DNA of 64,000 bases. Origin: Bifidobacterium sp. ESL0682 (GTDB taxonomy: Bacteria; Actinomycetota; Actinomycetes; Actinomycetales; Bifidobacteriaceae). Below, in pieces: positions 1 to 8,658 of this stretch. Position numbers and translations under genes: made by a program. The stretch is from the NCBI RefSeq assembly GCF_029392815.1, contig NZ_CP113942.1:1488001-1552000 (forward strand). The letters run 5' to 3'. How positions within the stretch are numbered: the first letter of the stretch is position 1; each line of letters starts with the position of its first letter. The notes below the pieces were generated by a model. The model was not told the DNA's origin, did no database searches, and saw nothing but the letters and a program-made list of their open reading frames with translations.

Positions 1-1092
1 GTAAGTATCGGCAGAGGAACGGGTCTTCTGATCGTAATCGGCAGCGCGGCGCTGTACTTCGGACTCATAGGAATCTGCAGCGGTATGCTTCTGCTTCTCA
101 TACTCTTCGGCAGCGCCACGGGTCTTCTGCGCATAGGTGTCGGCTTCCGAGCGGGTCTGCTTGGAATAGTCCTCAGCCTTGCCGCGAGTCTGCTTGGCGT
201 ATTCATCGGATTCATTGCGAGTGCGGGTGGAATAATCGTTGGCCTTGTTGACCAGCTCCTGATACTTGTTCTGGCTGGCTTCGGTGATTTCCTTGGCCTT
301 AGCCTTGCCCTTGTCAACGTACTGATCGTGCAGCTGCATCGCAAGCGTCAGCATTGCAGTAGCGCGTTCAGGCTCGCTGGCGGCGCCGGCTGCGGCACCC
401 GCGATCTTCTGCAGGCTGCCGGTCTCGGCGCTCGGCTCAATCTTGGAGACCTGGGCACGAAGCTGGTTCTCACGCTGCTTGGACTCTTCAAGCTGACGAG
501 AGAGATCCTGCAGCTGCTTGGACTGCTCGCTAGAGTTGGAAAGCTGCTTCTTGGCCTGCTCAAGCTCACGGGAAAGCTTCTCGTTGCCGCTGCGGAACTC
601 ATCGCGTTCACGCTGCACGGCGGCGAGCTGGTTATCGACGTCTTTCTTGCCTGCGGCTTGCGCAGCTTGGGCGGTGAGCTGATCGATCTGCGCGTTCAGG
701 CGATCGACCTGATCCTTCAGCTGCTTGTTCTGCTCAGCCAGGCCCCTGTTGCTTTCCTCAGCCTCGGCGAGCTTGGACGCGGCAACCGTCGCGGCCTGAT
801 CGCTGCCATTGCCGGACTGCTTGCTGGCATCCTTGAGCGTCTGGTTCTCGCGGCTCAGCGCCTGAACCTGTGAGGTAAGATCAGAAATCTTCGAGTTGAG
901 CTTGCTGACATCCGGGCCCAACGATTGCGTCGACTGTCCGTTGCCGCCTGCCATAGCCTGCTTGCCAAGAGCTTCTACGGTCTCGGTGACCTGGTCGAGA
1001 AAATCATCGACCTCTTCGACGTCGTACCCCTCTTTAAAACGTACGGTTTGGAAGGCATGTTCCCTGATATCCTTCGGCGTTAACAGTGCCAT
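1..1092 (-). CDS. wag31: Wag31/DivIVA polar growth protein, partial (C-terminus outside window)
   Basis: Cytoplasmic coiled-coil scaffold that marks negative membrane curvature at poles and septum and directs apical wall synthesis in Actinobacteria. Translation from the ATG at 1092 opens MALLTPKDIREHAFQTVRF followed by EGYDVEEVDDFLDQV, the DivIVA N-terminal membrane-binding domain. A long Gln/Glu/Lys-rich coiled coil follows (roughly residues 65-230). The tail holds imperfect repeats of about 11 residues built on TRxxADxYxxK. A purine-rich GAGGTG ribosome site precedes the start. The frame is open to base 1, so at least 364 residues are present and the stop lies outside. Last gene seen of the ftsZ-sepF-yggT-divIVA cluster. 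Confidence 0.93.
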   Translation of the reverse strand, partial: MALLTPKDIREHAFQTVRFKEGYDVEEVDDFLDQVTETVEALGKQAMAGGNGQSTQSLGPDVSKLNSKISDLTSQVQALSRENQTLKDASKQSGNGSDQAATVAASKLAEAEESNRGLAEQNKQLKDQVDRLNAQIDQLTAQAAQAAGKKDVDNQLAAVQRERDEFRSGNEKLSRELEQAKKQLSNSSEQSKQLQDLSRQLEESKQRENQLRAQVSKIEPSAETGSLQKIAGAAAGAASEPERATAMLTLAMQLHDQYVDKGKAKAKEITEASQNKYQELVNKANDYSTRTRNESDEYAKQTRGKAEDYSKQTRSEADTYAQKTRGAAEEYEKQKHTAADSYESEVQRRAADYDQKTRSSADTY

Positions 1093-1202
1093 AAACTTTT
1101 ACACCTCACTTTGGGCATAATGCCTCTAATTTTTATTCTCCGATAAATGCTACACCACCCAGTGTACCCGAAATAAGGGGCTATAATCGGCATAAAGGAC
1201 GG

Positions 1203-1523
1203 TTATCTGTCCCACGACAGCTGTGCGGAAGAACCATTCTCTCCGCCTTCGGATTCCTCTCCGTCATTGAGTTGAACAGGCTGAGCCGCTTGCGAATTCG
1301 CGGAAGGCCACGGAGAAGGGCTGCTACCGGTGCTGCTACCTGAATTGATAGGGAGGCTTCCTGGGACCCTGCCTTCAAGATAGGCGATGCGTTGTTCTTG
1401 CTGAGTCAACGTTTCTGCGACTTCGTCCAGGAAATCATCCACTTCCCGGACATCGTAGCCTTCCTTAAAACGAACCGTCTGAAACGCCTTATCTCGTACC
1501 TCTCGTGCAGTCAGTATTGACAT
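1203..1523 (-). CDS. Small DivIVA-domain protein
   Basis: 106 residues. The first 50 nearly duplicate the Wag31 N-terminus (AFQTVRFKEGYDVREVDDFL), then comes a short coiled coil (TLTQQEQRIAYLEGRV) and a low-complexity Ser/Pro/Glu tail. It has the membrane-binding crossed-loop motif but lacks the long coiled coil that lets Wag31 form a lattice. It lies between yggT and wag31 on the same strand, so it is probably a paralogue arising by tandem duplication and may modulate Wag31 or act at the septum. The function is inferred; the domain assignment is secure. Confidence 0.85.
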   Translation of the reverse strand: MSILTAREVRDKAFQTVRFKEGYDVREVDDFLDEVAETLTQQEQRIAYLEGRVPGSLPINSGSSTGSSPSPWPSANSQAAQPVQLNDGEESEGGENGSSAQLSWDR

Positions 1524-1566
1524 AAAGGCCTCTTTTCACCCAGAACTGCTTTCAAACCAACTTAAA

Positions 1567-1845
1567 TCAAATAATCACTTCGAGCACGGCGATGACAAAC
1601 CACAACACCATCGGCGTAACATCCAGCCCCATGTTGCCAAGCCTGATGGGCGGAATAAAGCGCCGCAGCCAGCGCAGCGGCGGGTCAGTCAACACATAGA
1701 AGACATTGATGATCGATCCGAGTACACGGCCCGGACGCCAGCGCGGCGCGAGCACGAACAGCCAATCCAAAAGCACCCTGATAAAGAGCACGGTTCCATA
1801 GAGACCAAGGAGCCAACGCAGAATGGAGAGTATGAGAAAAAGCAT
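1567..1845 (-). CDS. YggT family membrane protein
   Basis: 92-residue integral membrane protein with two hydrophobic segments (about residues 3-27 and 70-91). Between them is the family signature around VLTDPPLRWLRRFIPPIRLG, including the conserved DPxLxxxRRxIPP motif. YggT proteins are found beside sepF in Gram-positive division clusters; proposed roles are in division-site or membrane organisation, without a defined biochemical activity. It starts 6 bp after the sepF stop, so it is in the same transcript. Confidence 0.9.
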   Translation of the reverse strand: MLFLILSILRWLLGLYGTVLFIRVLLDWLFVLAPRWRPGRVLGSIINVFYVLTDPPLRWLRRFIPPIRLGNMGLDVTPMVLWFVIAVLEVII

Positions 1846-1851
1846 AGGACC

Positions 1852-2337
1852 TCAGAACAAGCCGTCGCCGGCTTCATCGGACTGGGACTTTTCGACCTTG
1901 ATGTTGACCTGGGCAGGGCTCAGGAGGAACACCCTCGGGGTGACGCGTTCGAGCGAACCACGCACGCCGAAAACAACACCTGCCGAGAAATCGACGATAC
2001 GATAGGCCACCGCTTCGGAAACGTCAGTGAGATTCAGGACCACGGGAATGCCGTCACGAATGGCACGACCGACCTGCTGCGCGTCCTCGTAAGACTTGGG
2101 ATGGATGGTAGTGATGCGGTTCATGCGTCCGGCAGGGAACGGCTTCGAGGCACGCGAGACCGTCGAGGAATCCTGAGAAGCGGCAGACGTGGTGTGCTGC
2201 GTAATCGGCGTCACGGTGCTATCCGAATCGAAATCCGAAGGCGTTGGCTCGTCATCGTCCTGCACGTCGATGTCATCGTCATCGACGACATCGGTCATAC
2301 CCAGATATGACATCGCCTTTTTCATGTATCCAGCCAT
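1852..2337 (-). CDS. sepF: Cell division protein SepF
   Basis: 161 residues. SepF anchors FtsZ to the membrane through an N-terminal amphipathic helix (MAGYMKKAMSYLGM) and bundles FtsZ filaments with its C-terminal beta-rich domain. Visible: the N-terminal helix, an acidic linker (residues 20-50), then the SepF core containing TIHPKSYEDAQQVGRAIRDG and VVLNLTDV. The ATG at 2337 is preferred over an in-frame TTG one codon upstream because AAAGGA lies at good spacing before the ATG. It lies directly downstream of ftsZ. Confidence 0.95.
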   Translation of the reverse strand: MAGYMKKAMSYLGMTDVVDDDDIDVQDDDEPTPSDFDSDSTVTPITQHTTSAASQDSSTVSRASKPFPAGRMNRITTIHPKSYEDAQQVGRAIRDGIPVVLNLTDVSEAVAYRIVDFSAGVVFGVRGSLERVTPRVFLLSPAQVNIKVEKSQSDEAGDGLF

Positions 2338-2360
2338 CAAAAATCCTTTCGTCTACTTGC

Positions 2361-3563
2361 TTACCGCAGGAAATCCGGGATATCGAGATCGCCGGGATCA
2401 TCGGGAGAAGTGGAATTGTCAGGCTCCTCATACGTCGGAGTTTCCGGGGTATGAGACACAGTCGGCGCGTCCAAATCAGGCATTTCGTGTACCAAAGGCT
2501 CACTATCGGATCGATAGGAATCGCGTGCCGGGGCATCGTCACGGCGAGACGTGGACTTGGCAGCGGTGACGCTTTCGAGGCTTTCAGTGTCTTTCTTGCT
2601 TTCGGAATCGAATCCTGCCGCGATGACGGTGACACGAACCTCGTCGCCGTAAGCATCGTCCAAGGCAAGACCCCAGATGATCTGTGCTTCCGGATGAATG
2701 GCCTTGCGCACCAGTTCGGTGGCATCGCTGGCTTCCTGCAGCTTGAGGTCGGTTGGGCCGGCGATGTTGATAAGCGCACCGTGAGCGCCCTCAATGCTCT
2801 CTTCGAGCAACGGCGAGCTGATGGCGATTTCGGCGGCCTGGGTGGCACGGTCCTCGCCGCGCGCCGAACCGATGCCGAAGAGCGCCGTTCCTGCACCGCG
2901 CAGGATCGCGGTGACGTCGGAGAAATCGACGTGAATGTAGGAGTTCATCGTGATGAGATCGGTGATGCCCTGCACACCGGCAAGGAGTGCGGTGTCGGCG
3001 GTCTTGAAGGCATCGACGATGCCGATGGTCTTGTCGGAAAGCTCCAGAAGACGATCATTCGGGATGACGATGAGCGCATCGACTTCCTTGCGCAGGTTCT
3101 CGATGCCCAACTTGGCGGAAGCCGCACGCTGCGGCCCTTCGAAGGCGAAGGGACGGGTGACCACAGCAATGGTCAACGCACCCTGCTGATGTGCCGCCCG
3201 AGCAACGATGGGGCTTGCACCGGTACCGGTGCCGCCGCCCTCGCCGCAGGTGACGAAGACCATATCGGCACCCTTCAGCGCTTCCTCGATGTCGGACTGG
3301 TGATCTTGCGCAGCCTTGGCACCCTTCTCGGGGTCGGCTCCGGCTCCCAGCCCGCGGCTGGAATGATCGCTCAGGGAAATCTTGACATCCGCGTCGCTGC
3401 GGAGCAAATCTTTCGCATCGGTATTAATCGCTACAAATTCAACGTTCTGCAAGCCTTCGGCAATCATGCGATTGACGGCGTTGCCGCCGGCACCACCGAC
3501 ACCGACCACCTTGATGCTCGTCTTATCGTTGAAATTGTCATTCTGGGCAATCTCGCTCACCAT
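2361..3563 (-). CDS. ftsZ: Cell division GTPase FtsZ
   Basis: 400 residues, normal length for actinobacterial FtsZ. Tubulin-like GTPase that polymerises into the Z ring. Visible: N-terminal VGVGGAGGNAVNRMI, the tubulin signature GGGTGTG at residues 109-115, the synergy region with NDRLLELSD, a variable linker, and the C-terminal peptide DIPDFLR that binds SepF and other anchors. The signature reads GEGGGTGTGASP where GMGGGTGTGAAP is more usual. AGGAGACT precedes the ATG. First of the ftsZ-sepF-yggT-divIVA group. Confidence 0.97.
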   Translation of the reverse strand: MVSEIAQNDNFNDKTSIKVVGVGGAGGNAVNRMIAEGLQNVEFVAINTDAKDLLRSDADVKISLSDHSSRGLGAGADPEKGAKAAQDHQSDIEEALKGADMVFVTCGEGGGTGTGASPIVARAAHQQGALTIAVVTRPFAFEGPQRAASAKLGIENLRKEVDALIVIPNDRLLELSDKTIGIVDAFKTADTALLAGVQGITDLITMNSYIHVDFSDVTAILRGAGTALFGIGSARGEDRATQAAEIAISSPLLEESIEGAHGALINIAGPTDLKLQEASDATELVRKAIHPEAQIIWGLALDDAYGDEVRVTVIAAGFDSESKKDTESLESVTAAKSTSRRDDAPARDSYRSDSEPLVHEMPDLDAPTVSHTPETPTYEEPDNSTSPDDPGDLDIPDFLR

Positions 3564-3667
3564 AGTCTCCTGTCACTTCACGGTTATGCCTATTACTCTA
3601 TCGCAGAACACGCCTATGTTAAGACTATTTCCCGGTGTGTACCACATCTTTTTATATTTTTTATCGA

Positions 3668-4981
3668 TCAGTAACTGGCATCCATCGGGTCATCGCCGAA
3701 AAGCTGCTCGCGTTCCTCGTGGGTCGTGGTGCGTGAATCGAACCAGCCGTAGGGAACGTGGACCTTTTTCGCGTAGCGAACACGGCCGCGGGGCTTGTCG
3801 GTGACACGTTCCGGATATGTGATGGATGGGTCAAGTTTGTCCATCACGTTTTTGACATCGGCCAATGTTTCGGATTCCATGAACTCACGACGGGTATTGC
3901 CGCCGACGGGGAATCCCTTCAAATACCATGCGATATGCTTACGCAGATCGTGCACAGCCATCGTCTCGTCGCCGTCGTAGAAGCGCAGCAACAGTTGGCC
4001 GTGGGCCATGATGATCTGGAAGACACCACCGAGCGTGGGGCTGAAGCGCTCGTCGGAGCCGGCGAAGGCATGCTTGATATCGGAGAAAATCCAGGGCCTG
4101 CCTTGGCAGCCACGACCGACAGCAACGCCGGCGCAACCGGTTTCACGTACCATTTCCAGAGCATCCTCGGCACCCCAGATGTCGCCGTTGCCGAAGACCG
4201 GAATATCTACGGCTTGGACGAGCTCAGCGATACGGCTCCAATCGGAGTGGCCACCATAATATTCGGCGGTGGTGCGCGCATGGAGCGTGACGGCCGCGCA
4301 TCCTTCATCCTCCGCGATACGAGCTGCATCAAGGAACGTAGTGTGGTCTGCATCGATGCCGACGCGAATTTTTGCGGTCACGGGGATGTTCGCGTCGCTA
4401 CACACCTCAACCACGCGGTGAACAAGTTCACGGAACAGGTCGGTCTTCCACGGCAGCGCGGAACCGCCGCCACGACGCGTGACCTTCGGCACCGGGCATC
4501 CGAAGTTCAGATCGACGTGATCAGCCAGATTGCCGTCGACCACCATCTGCGCGGCCTGGGCGGTGATGTTGGGATCGACACCATAGAGCTGGAGCGAACG
4601 AATCTTCTCGGTGGGCGCGAAACGGCAGAGACGGAAGGCCTTGGGATTGCGAGCGACCAGCGCACGAGCAGTGATCATTTCGGCCACATACAGACCATCA
4701 GGACCATACGCGCGGCACAGAGAGCGGAATGGCCAGTTGGTGACGCCAGCCATCGGAGAGAGCACGACCGGAGTCTCGATATGCAACGGTCCCAAATCGA
4801 CGGGCGCAATCTTCGGCAACGGTTTGCCATCATCCTTGGCTTCGTATTCGCCGTCCTGTGCACTGGTTTCGCTCGAATCAAGCCCGGGCAACTCCTTGAG
4901 CACCTCGTCCCAACCATCATCAAACCGCTGCCGAGCTTCCGAATAATCGACCTTACTCAGCCATTCCTTAAAATCCTTCAC
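3668..4981 (-). CDS. dusB: tRNA-dihydrouridine synthase, DusB type
   Basis: 437 residues. FMN- and NADPH-dependent enzyme that reduces uridine to dihydrouridine in tRNA D-loops. TIM-barrel features: VVLSPMAGVTNWPFRSLCR near the N-terminus, the catalytic-Cys region VDLNFGCPVPKVTRRGGGSA, TAKIRVGID, and VFGNGDIWGAEDALEMV with CAGVAVGRGCQGRPW for FMN phosphate binding. An N-terminal extension of about 60 residues precedes the catalytic domain. Start is GTG at 4981 with AGGTGATAC just upstream. Same strand as ftsZ with a 104 bp gap, so co-transcription is possible but not certain. Confidence 0.93.
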   Translation of the reverse strand: MKDFKEWLSKVDYSEARQRFDDGWDEVLKELPGLDSSETSAQDGEYEAKDDGKPLPKIAPVDLGPLHIETPVVLSPMAGVTNWPFRSLCRAYGPDGLYVAEMITARALVARNPKAFRLCRFAPTEKIRSLQLYGVDPNITAQAAQMVVDGNLADHVDLNFGCPVPKVTRRGGGSALPWKTDLFRELVHRVVEVCSDANIPVTAKIRVGIDADHTTFLDAARIAEDEGCAAVTLHARTTAEYYGGHSDWSRIAELVQAVDIPVFGNGDIWGAEDALEMVRETGCAGVAVGRGCQGRPWIFSDIKHAFAGSDERFSPTLGGVFQIIMAHGQLLLRFYDGDETMAVHDLRKHIAWYLKGFPVGGNTRREFMESETLADVKNVMDKLDPSITYPERVTDKPRGRVRYAKKVHVPYGWFDSRTTTHEEREQLFGDDPMDASY

Positions 4982-5029
4982 GTATCACCTATTCTCAATC
5001 ACAACTTATTGAAACGAAATCTAACTGAC

Positions 5030-5121
5030 GTGGTGGGGCGGGGATATGCGATGTCCGACACGCTCCAGGCCGCTCAGGCCAAGTCTTTACGGTCTGACAT
5101 CGCATATCCCCGCCCCACCAC
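5030..5121. repeat. 26 bp perfect inverted repeat between glyS and dusB
   Basis: Arms at 5030-5055 and 5096-5121 are perfect reverse complements over 26 bp. The 40 bp between them holds a smaller GGCC-GCTCA-GGCC element. It lies downstream of glyS and just upstream of dusB, both on the minus strand. Neither side ends in a clear T-run, so it is not a textbook intrinsic terminator, although it could still end glyS transcription or form a cruciform. Confidence 0.8.
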
Positions 5122-5152
5122 TCAACGGTATTATTGTTAGTTCAAATAGCTA

Positions 5153-6672
5153 TTAGTAGAGACCGCCAGCCTCTGCGACCTTAACCGGGGCGGACTCATC
5201 GACGCCAGACTCCTTGGCGAAGTCCACGCCGCCGTCAGCTGCAGTGGTGCCAACGATGGAAGCCGGGCCTTCGGGATAGCGCACGCGCTTCTCGCCGATA
5301 CGGTCGGCCACGTACTTGGCCACGTTGTCGAGGTCGACGCGCTCCTGCTTCATCGAGTCACGCTCACGGATGGTGACCGCGTGGTCGTCGGCGGTATCGA
5401 AGTCAACCGTGATGCAAAGCGGGGTACCAATCTCGTCCTGACGACGGTAGCGGCGGCCGATGGCTCCGGCCTCGTCGTAGTCAATCATCCAGTCGTGCTG
5501 GCGCAGTTCAGCGGCCAAGTCATGGGCGATGCCTTGCAACGGCGCCTTCTTGCTCAGCGGGAAGACGGCGGCCTTGACCGGCGACAGGCGCGGGTCGAGA
5601 CGCAGCACAGTGCGGCGGTCGACGCCGCCCTTGGTATTCGGTGCCTCGTCGACGGCATAGGCGTCAACCAGGAAGGCCATGAGCGAACGGGTCAGACCCG
5701 CAGCCGGCTCAATGACGTAAGGAATGTACTTCTTGCCGCTGGTCTGGTCGAAGAAGGCCAGATCCTCGCCGGAATGCTCCTGATGTGCGGAAAGATCGAA
5801 GTCGGTGCGGTTGGCCACGCCTTCAAGCTCGCCCCAGTCGGAGCCTTTGAAACCGAACTTGTATTCGATGTCGACGGTGCGCTTGGAATAATGCGCGAGC
5901 TTCTCCTTGGGATGCTCGTAGTGGCGCAGGTTCTCCGGGTTGATGCCGAGGTCGGTGTACCAGCGGGTACGGGTGTCGATCCAGTACTGGTGCCACTCTT
6001 CGTCGGTGCCGGGCTCGACGAAGAACTCCATCTCCATCTGTTCGAACTCGCGAGTGCGGAAAATGAAGTTGCCGGGGGTGATCTCATTGCGGAAGGACTT
6101 GCCCATGTTGGCGATGCCGAACGGCGGCTTCGAACGCGAAGAGGTCATGACGTTCTTGAAGTCCACGAAGATGCCCTGGGCGGTCTCCGGACGCAGATAG
6201 TGCAGCGAGTTCTCGTCGTCGACAGGACCCAGATGCGTACGCAGCATCATGTTGAAGTCGCGCGGTTCCGTCCACTCGCCGCGAGTGCCGCAGTCGGGGC
6301 AGACGATGTCTTTCAAGCCGTTCTCGGGCATCTTGTCACCGTGCTTCTCGGCATAGGATTCCTCGAGCTTATCGGCGCGCTGGCGCTTGTGGCAGTTCAG
6401 GCACTCGATCAGCGGGTCGTTGAAGACCTTGACATGGCCTGAAGCCTCCCAAACGGCGGAAGGAAGGATGATCGAGGTATCGACACCAACCACATCGCCG
6501 CGGGTAACCACCATCGAGCGCCACCACTCGCGCTTGATGTTGTCCTTGAGCGCGACGCCGAGCGGACCATAATCCCATGCGGAACGTGTGCCGCCGTAAA
6601 TCTCCCCGCAGGGAATACGAAACCACGACGCTTGGCCAGCGATACGACTTCATCTAGTTTGGATTGAGCCAC
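5153..6672 (-). CDS. glyS: Glycyl-tRNA synthetase (class II, alpha2 type), frame broken near 6604
   Basis: Charges tRNA-Gly with glycine. The main open frame (from about 6514) carries the class II core: [51 protein letters not shown], and a C-terminal anticodon-binding domain. The N-terminus is in another frame: GTG at 6672 with GGAAGG upstream, reading [20 protein letters not shown], then PAG. The frames join as [17 protein letters not shown] if the CCCC at 6604-6607 is five C. With that base restored the protein is about 506 residues. The gene is normally essential and everything else is conserved, so a sequencing error is the likely cause; a true frameshift cannot be excluded. Confidence 0.9.
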
Positions 6673-6827
6673 GACACACCTTCCGCTTTCGGCTTTAAAC
6701 AGCCATTTCATGACATTTACTCGTGTGCCCACTTTACCGATACATCGTGACACAGCCGGCAAACGCATGAACCCGCATTGCCAAGCCTGACAGGTAGGAT
6801 GCAGGAAGTACCAAAAGGAGAACAATC

Positions 6828-7205
6828 ATGGACCAAGATATCGACCGTAACGCCGTCAAACAAACCGTTCCCACCGACCCGAAAACTGGCAAGCCCTATA
6901 TCAATACTGTGGCCGCCGTGGCCATTGCACCGAGCGGCACCGGCTCGGAGCTGAGCGAATATGTCGCGCAAGCCATCGATGTCATCCGAGAATCCGGACT
7001 GCCCAACGAGACCAACGCGATGTTCACCAACATCGAGGGCAATCTTGATGACGTGCTCAAGACGGTGCGCGACGCAACCATGGTGCTTGCCGAGCAGGGC
7101 TATCGTACCGGTTTGACGTTGAAGCTTGACATTCGCCCCGGTTTTTCAGGTCAAATCAAAGAGAAGCAACAGCTTGTTGACGAAATCCTGAGTCAAACGA
7201 AATAA
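6828..7205 (+). CDS. MTH1187-family thiamine-binding protein
   Basis: 125 residues. It matches the MTH1187/YkoF-like (DUF77) family, small ferredoxin-fold proteins that bind thiamine-type pyrimidines in the cytoplasm. Family features include VAAVAIAPSGTGSELSEYVA, TNAMFTNIEGNLDDVLKTV and the closing KLDIRPGFSGQIKEKQQ. AAAGGAG precedes the ATG. It is divergent from glyS and followed 85 bp later by the LacI-type regulator. No thiamine pathway gene lies alongside, so its role is inferred from the family only. Confidence 0.85.
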   Translation: MDQDIDRNAVKQTVPTDPKTGKPYINTVAAVAIAPSGTGSELSEYVAQAIDVIRESGLPNETNAMFTNIEGNLDDVLKTVRDATMVLAEQGYRTGLTLKLDIRPGFSGQIKEKQQLVDEILSQTK

Positions 7206-7290
7206 CCGCCAGTTTGCGGCGAAATAAGCCACAGTGTAAACTGTGATTACAAGTCTTGATTTCGTCCTTGAAGAGGTATAACTTAAAAGT

Positions 7291-8346
7291 ATGTTGACAA
7301 TGAAAGATGTCGCGGAGAGAGCTGGGGTTTCAATTTCCACTGTCTCCTTGGTGCTCAATAATCGAGACGCCGGGCGAGTAAAACCAAAAATCGCCACAAA
7401 GGTGCGCCAGATTGCAGACGAGCTGGGCTACAAGCCCAATCCGATGGCACGAAGCCTGCGTACCAGCAAGACCGGCATCCTAGGATTCATTGCCGAAGAT
7501 ATCTACGACATCCCCTATACCGCGCAGACCCTGCAGGGCGCGCAGGACGCGGCCAGCCATTACGGCTACATCATTCTTTTTGTTGATACGGACGGTTCCG
7601 CAAGTCAGGCCGAGCAAATCAACGTGCTTCAGCGCTACGGCATGGATGGATTCCTTTATTCCAAACCCTCGAGCCAAGTCACCGAGGTGCCGGAAGACCT
7701 CGTGCACTCCCCGCTGGTGCTCATCTCCACCAACACCGTCGACAACCGCTTCCCCATCGTCGAACCGGACGAATTCGCCATCGGCTACGATGCCACCAAG
7801 AGACTGATCGACGCCGGAGCAAAGAAAATCGCCTACATCGGTAACAGTGAGCCAACCATCGCCCAGGCCACACGCATCGAGGGCTACCGCAGGGCCATCA
7901 AAGAGGCCAAAATCCCCTTCGACAAGAACCTCGTGGTCAACGTCTCGCAGGACGGCGAAGCTCTGGGCCGTGTCTCGGAACTTTTCGACAAGGAAAAGCC
8001 AGACGCTTTCTTCTGCTACGGCGATTCGCGCGCCTGGTACATCTACGAATGCGCCGCCCGCCGCGGCCTCACGGTAGGCAAAGACATCTCCGTGGTTGGC
8101 GTGGGCGACAGCAGCAACATCGCCGACACCTTCTCCCCCAAGCTCACCACCATCGCCATGCCCTATTACGAAATGGGCTATTGGGCGGTGTGCAAGCTGG
8201 TCTCGCTGATCGAGAAGCGCTCGCTGGGCAACGATCCGTTCCCCAAGAACCTCATCGACCTGCCGCCGATCAATTCCGCAATTCCCGCCTGCATCCACTG
8301 CCAATTAATCGAGAACGATTCGGTGGTTAGCGCAGACAAAGACTGA
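7291..8346 (+). CDS. LacI-family transcriptional regulator
   Basis: 351 residues. N-terminal helix-turn-helix MKDVAERAGVSISTVSLVLN with hinge helix NPMARSLRTSKTGILG, then a periplasmic-binding-protein-like ligand domain. Such regulators usually repress sugar uptake and catabolism genes, but no transporter or glycosidase is adjacent, so the effector is unknown. An ATG nine bases further downstream (MKDV) is an equally good start. TATAAC at 7277-7282 lies only 8 bases before the ATG, so the mRNA may be leaderless. Confidence 0.92.
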   Translation: MLTMKDVAERAGVSISTVSLVLNNRDAGRVKPKIATKVRQIADELGYKPNPMARSLRTSKTGILGFIAEDIYDIPYTAQTLQGAQDAASHYGYIILFVDTDGSASQAEQINVLQRYGMDGFLYSKPSSQVTEVPEDLVHSPLVLISTNTVDNRFPIVEPDEFAIGYDATKRLIDAGAKKIAYIGNSEPTIAQATRIEGYRRAIKEAKIPFDKNLVVNVSQDGEALGRVSELFDKEKPDAFFCYGDSRAWYIYECAARRGLTVGKDISVVGVGDSSNIADTFSPKLTTIAMPYYEMGYWAVCKLVSLIEKRSLGNDPFPKNLIDLPPINSAIPACIHCQLIENDSVVSADKD

Positions 8347-8388
8347 GCGTTGACAAGTCCGGCTTGATTCCGAATTGTTTGCTTTTCT

Positions 8389-8428
8389 CCGGCATACGGC
8401 TTCTTCGCCATGTGCCGGTTTTGTTTTT
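8389..8428 (+). terminator. Intrinsic terminator after the LacI-type gene
   Basis: Stem with CCGGCA at 8389-8394 pairing TGCCGG at 8413-8418, extended inward by GGC/GCC, followed by TTTTGTTTTT. The remaining sequence to 8658 (between this terminator and hipA) contains one weak hairpin (TTTCCTG/CAGGAAA, about 8446-8481) and no gene I can support. Confidence 0.8.
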
Positions 8429-8658
8429 CTCAAACCCTACCAAGATTTCCTGCCCGGAATCCAACACCGTCGGACAGGAAACCCAAATGGATACCAACAC
8501 GGCAACAAACTTAAACCAACCTCCGTGTCAGCACCCTTCTACTCTAATAAAACCGATATGAAATACAAATTTCTGGGCACAGTACAACTTTCTCATTGAC
8601 TCAACACACGAGAAATTCAAAGGTGAACGAGCAGAAAACCGACGCCAAACTCGCAAAG

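Noticed and set aside
2244..3674. Long plus-strand open frame (476 codons) opposite ftsZ
   Set aside because: Mirror of ftsZ codon bias in GC-rich DNA; no ribosome site or recognisable domain, while the minus strand is unmistakable FtsZ.
3758..5140. Long plus-strand open frame opposite dusB
   Set aside because: Antisense shadow of dusB; it also crosses the inverted repeat at 5030-5121.
8364..8599. Two short plus-strand frames after the LacI-type gene
   Set aside because: They overlap the terminator and lack ribosome sites or meaningful sequence.
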